Made by a program: the position numbers and the translations under genes
The notes under the pieces: generated by a model
What the model saw: the letters and a program-made list of their open reading frames with translations, nothing else
Told to the model about the DNA's origin: nothing
Database searches by the model: none
In this document: positions 61,631 through 64,000 of the stretch, in pieces
Position numbering within the stretch: the stretch's first letter is position 1
Layout: each line of letters begins with the position of its first letter
Source of the DNA: Zerene cesonia
Lineage: Eukaryota > Arthropoda > Insecta > Lepidoptera > Pieridae
Assembly (NCBI RefSeq): GCF_012273895.1
Contig: NC_052122.1
Span: 3,348,001 to 3,412,000, forward strand
Reading direction: 5' to 3'
DNA length: 64,000 nucleotides

Positions 61631-64000
61631 TATTATTTTCGTCCTTCCTTTATCGTCGTTTTGCATACATGCATATCATTAATTAAAGGATAAAAATATT
61701 GCTTTTTATAAATGGAAAACTAGTCGGTAAAAAGATCAGTGGGCGCCATTTTAGTCACTACATATATATACTATAGTCCAGTAGCGTCCAGTAAAGGCCG
61801 GGCTCGCGCATGCACTTTGAGCAGAAACTAGATAGTCTAGCATACAGTAAGCTAACAGCAAACAACCTTATAGTGTGGTTGTTACGTACGAAACATCGAG
61901 AATATTTCACTTCAAATTTTTAATTAGTGGCAATTTTTTCTTCCAATCGGGAACATTTATGTTGCTTTATAAAAATACTCTCACGAATTAAAGGCAAGTC
62001 AACAATTTTGTAACAGGTTGGTTAGAACTAAATGTTTTTAGTACTTCGGGCTCGCGCATGCGTCGAATACACTTGGCCCAATTGTGTGCGGTTGGTTACA
62101 AATTTATGTTGATGGGATTGTTAAGATGAATTATATTATTATGATGGGATTGTAGTAATTTTATTTGAGATCAATTTCACAATTCCATATGTTTTTCTTT
62201 ACATTCACTTACATGAGCTTGCGAAGTTACATTCTTTGTCTCGTTTGTGGAACGAAAATCATGCAAATAGTGTTTCTTATTCTTAATTTTGTTATAACGA
62301 GTTACATATAAATAATAAAATCCAAATTTAAATAGATTTAAATAAATTTTAAAGGCGTACAAAAACGTATTACCAGTAGTAACTGGTCAGAAACCAAGAT
62401 CGTTTAATTTTCCAGAAACCTTAACTCTTTCTGTTTTTAACTATAGCGTGAGAAAACTTTACAAGTAAATGGATTAATATAACAGTATAAAAAAGGACCG
62501 AGGCGTTTTGATCCTGAAATTTTTTAATCAGCTTTACTTTATGGTCCGTCATTTTTGCGGGTTCTTAAAATTATGTAAAAAAAGAGATAATTAGCTCCAC
62601 CGTTAGGTCGGAAAAATAAGATTATCTATGAATACTTCGATTACGGGAGTAAAATAAAAAAAAGGACGTAAAATAGGATACGCAACTATTTACAGGAGGT
62701 GTCTTCATGTTGTATTTATTTTTTAGGGTTAAGTTCTCACGATGCGAAAAATCATACCCATTTAAATTTAGGCGATGTTTCTTAAGTGTCTTATTTTATG
62801 TGCACGCTTGCGAATTATAATTAAATTAATTAGTTACCATCCTAATGTTCTCTTATTATGTGTATCTTTCTCTTATGTGTTTAATCTTTAATATATGCTC
62901 GCGAATTTATTCTTTAAATAAATGTATAATATAGAAATGTGTTAATTAAAAATTTATAGGATTTCTAGGATTCCGTCTGATGAACCTTTGTTAGAAGTAC
63001 ACGATTTGTAATTATTTAAATGTAACCTTCGAAAATAATGTAATAAGTTACTTTGTTCTAGAATAGATGGCATTAATCTAAATCTACGAGACCGTTATTA
63101 ACATATTATGTATAAGACATATAAATGAATATACACTTGAACCCTCCATTTTCTTTGTTAGGTTACGTACGGGTGTAATTACAAAAAAAAAAACCTTTAT
63201 AAAAAAGGCTTAGTTAGGCTTACGCATGCGTTTCGAGACCTAGATGTCCCAGGCACGTGAACGATGTTATTGATTTTATTTGTTGCGGGTCACCTTAAAA
63301 TCGCGCATGCACTCCAGCGTTTCAGGCATCCTATATAGATGTCCTGGGGAAATTAGTTCGGTTTGCGCAATCGTTTACTTCGGTCGCATTGAGTATTGCT
63401 CCGTTTGGTTAACAAGTTTTTTACTTTTTTTCACGTCAATTTATTATTATGTATATACTACACGTTTAATAGTTTTAACCCAGGGGATTTTAGTGCATTT
63501 TCGCCAGTTTTTTTTTTTTGTAACGCAACATAACAGAGTGATTGCAAGTTTTGATAAGAAAACTAACGTCATTAGTCAACTGATCGTTTTCATTGCGTTA
63601 AATATAATATATTTGTTGTACTTTTCTAGTCATGATTATATTTTCAAGACTTTATAATAGCTCTGTCCGGGCTCGCGCATGCCCATGAAGCCCACTTAGG
63701 TATGGAAAGCACTGAATATTGATCGCCTAAGGCTGTGTTCGCGCATGCACTTTAACGCTAGTATTCTATCTAGATGCCCTGGGAATTTCAGTTCCGTTCG
63801 TATATTCTCATATTTCGGTCGCGTTGATATTCAACCGAAGTAATATATAAAAGCATTTATAATATTATCTATATCTATACGTGTTTTCATTGTTGGTCGT
63901 CTGATTGTATAGTGTTTGTTTGTGCATATAATTTTAAAATAATGAAAACAAAATACTAAACATCCGTCAGCGTCAATATTTTAAACGTTTGCATTAATGT
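61630..64000 (+). promoter_or_regulatory. further CGCGCATGC promoter-like boxes, sparse
   Basis: Boxes at 61,805, 62,053, 63,222 (ACGCATGCG), 63,302, 63,674 and 63,740. Those at 63,302 and 63,740 are followed by CAGGCATCCTATATAGATG and ATTCTATCTAGATGCCCTGG, matching the second element of the A-modules. The last also has an initiator-type TTTCAGTTCCG near 63,787. Between the boxes the DNA is AT-rich, with no exon I can defend. The array clearly continues to the window edge. Confidence 0.4.

Noticed and set aside
63280..63657. 125-codon open frame near the window end
   Set aside because: It starts inside a CGCGCATGC promoter-like block and encodes a hydrophobic low-information product; better explained by composition.

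Overview
The window looks like nuclear DNA of a moth or butterfly. It is AT-rich and its genes are split by introns. It also carries repeat ends typical of Lepidoptera, such as fragments ending in CGCGGGGCGCAGCTAGT and ACTAGCGGTCCGCCCCGG. No bacterial, organellar or viral block was seen. All gene models were read by eye from splice signals and reading frames; no database search was run.

Layout. From 1 to 6,967 there is no confident gene, only repeat fragments and one long miRNA-like hairpin (4,138-4,252). A pyruvate dehydrogenase phosphatase gene lies on the minus strand (6,968-11,971, four coding exons, 503 aa). A VAP-33/VAPB gene lies on the plus strand (14,113-21,953, eight coding exons, 280 aa), with an in-frame alternative last exon at 22,023-22,142 that encodes a different membrane tail. 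Next is about 6 kb of intergenic DNA with a second miRNA-like hairpin. A BTBD8-like gene with two BTB domains follows on the minus strand (28,433-35,408, nine exons, 1,860 aa). From 39,222 a MAGUK gene of the MPP7/metro type runs on the plus strand. Its L27, PDZ, SH3 and the start of the guanylate-kinase domain are present up to 47,238, and the rest must lie beyond base 64,000.

The last 16 kb (48.4-64 kb), apparently inside that MAGUK intron, is the most unusual part. It contains: (1) a higher-order repeat (49.4-54.4 kb) of units carrying several dyad symmetries, including a 38-base near-perfect palindrome seen in eight copies; (2) four tandem modules (54.8-59.1 kb), each with an NRF1/Ewg-like CGCGCATGC box exactly 66 bp upstream of an initiator-like TCATTCGGACG and the same splice donor (GATGCATTG|GTGAG) about 270 bp further on; (3) more such boxes and putative small two-exon transcription units to the window end. 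The 9-mer CGCGCATGC occurs 16 times in these 16 kb, and ATGGCG (YY1/Pho-like) cores about 28 times. The best reading is a tandemly duplicated array of promoters and first exons. It may be a noncoding-RNA locus or alternative promoters for the host gene, built within or alongside a repeat family. This is inference and needs RNA evidence.

The four protein genes have unrelated jobs (mitochondrial metabolism, ER contact sites, vesicle or trafficking adaptor, cell-polarity or synapse scaffold). I see no sign that they work as one pathway.
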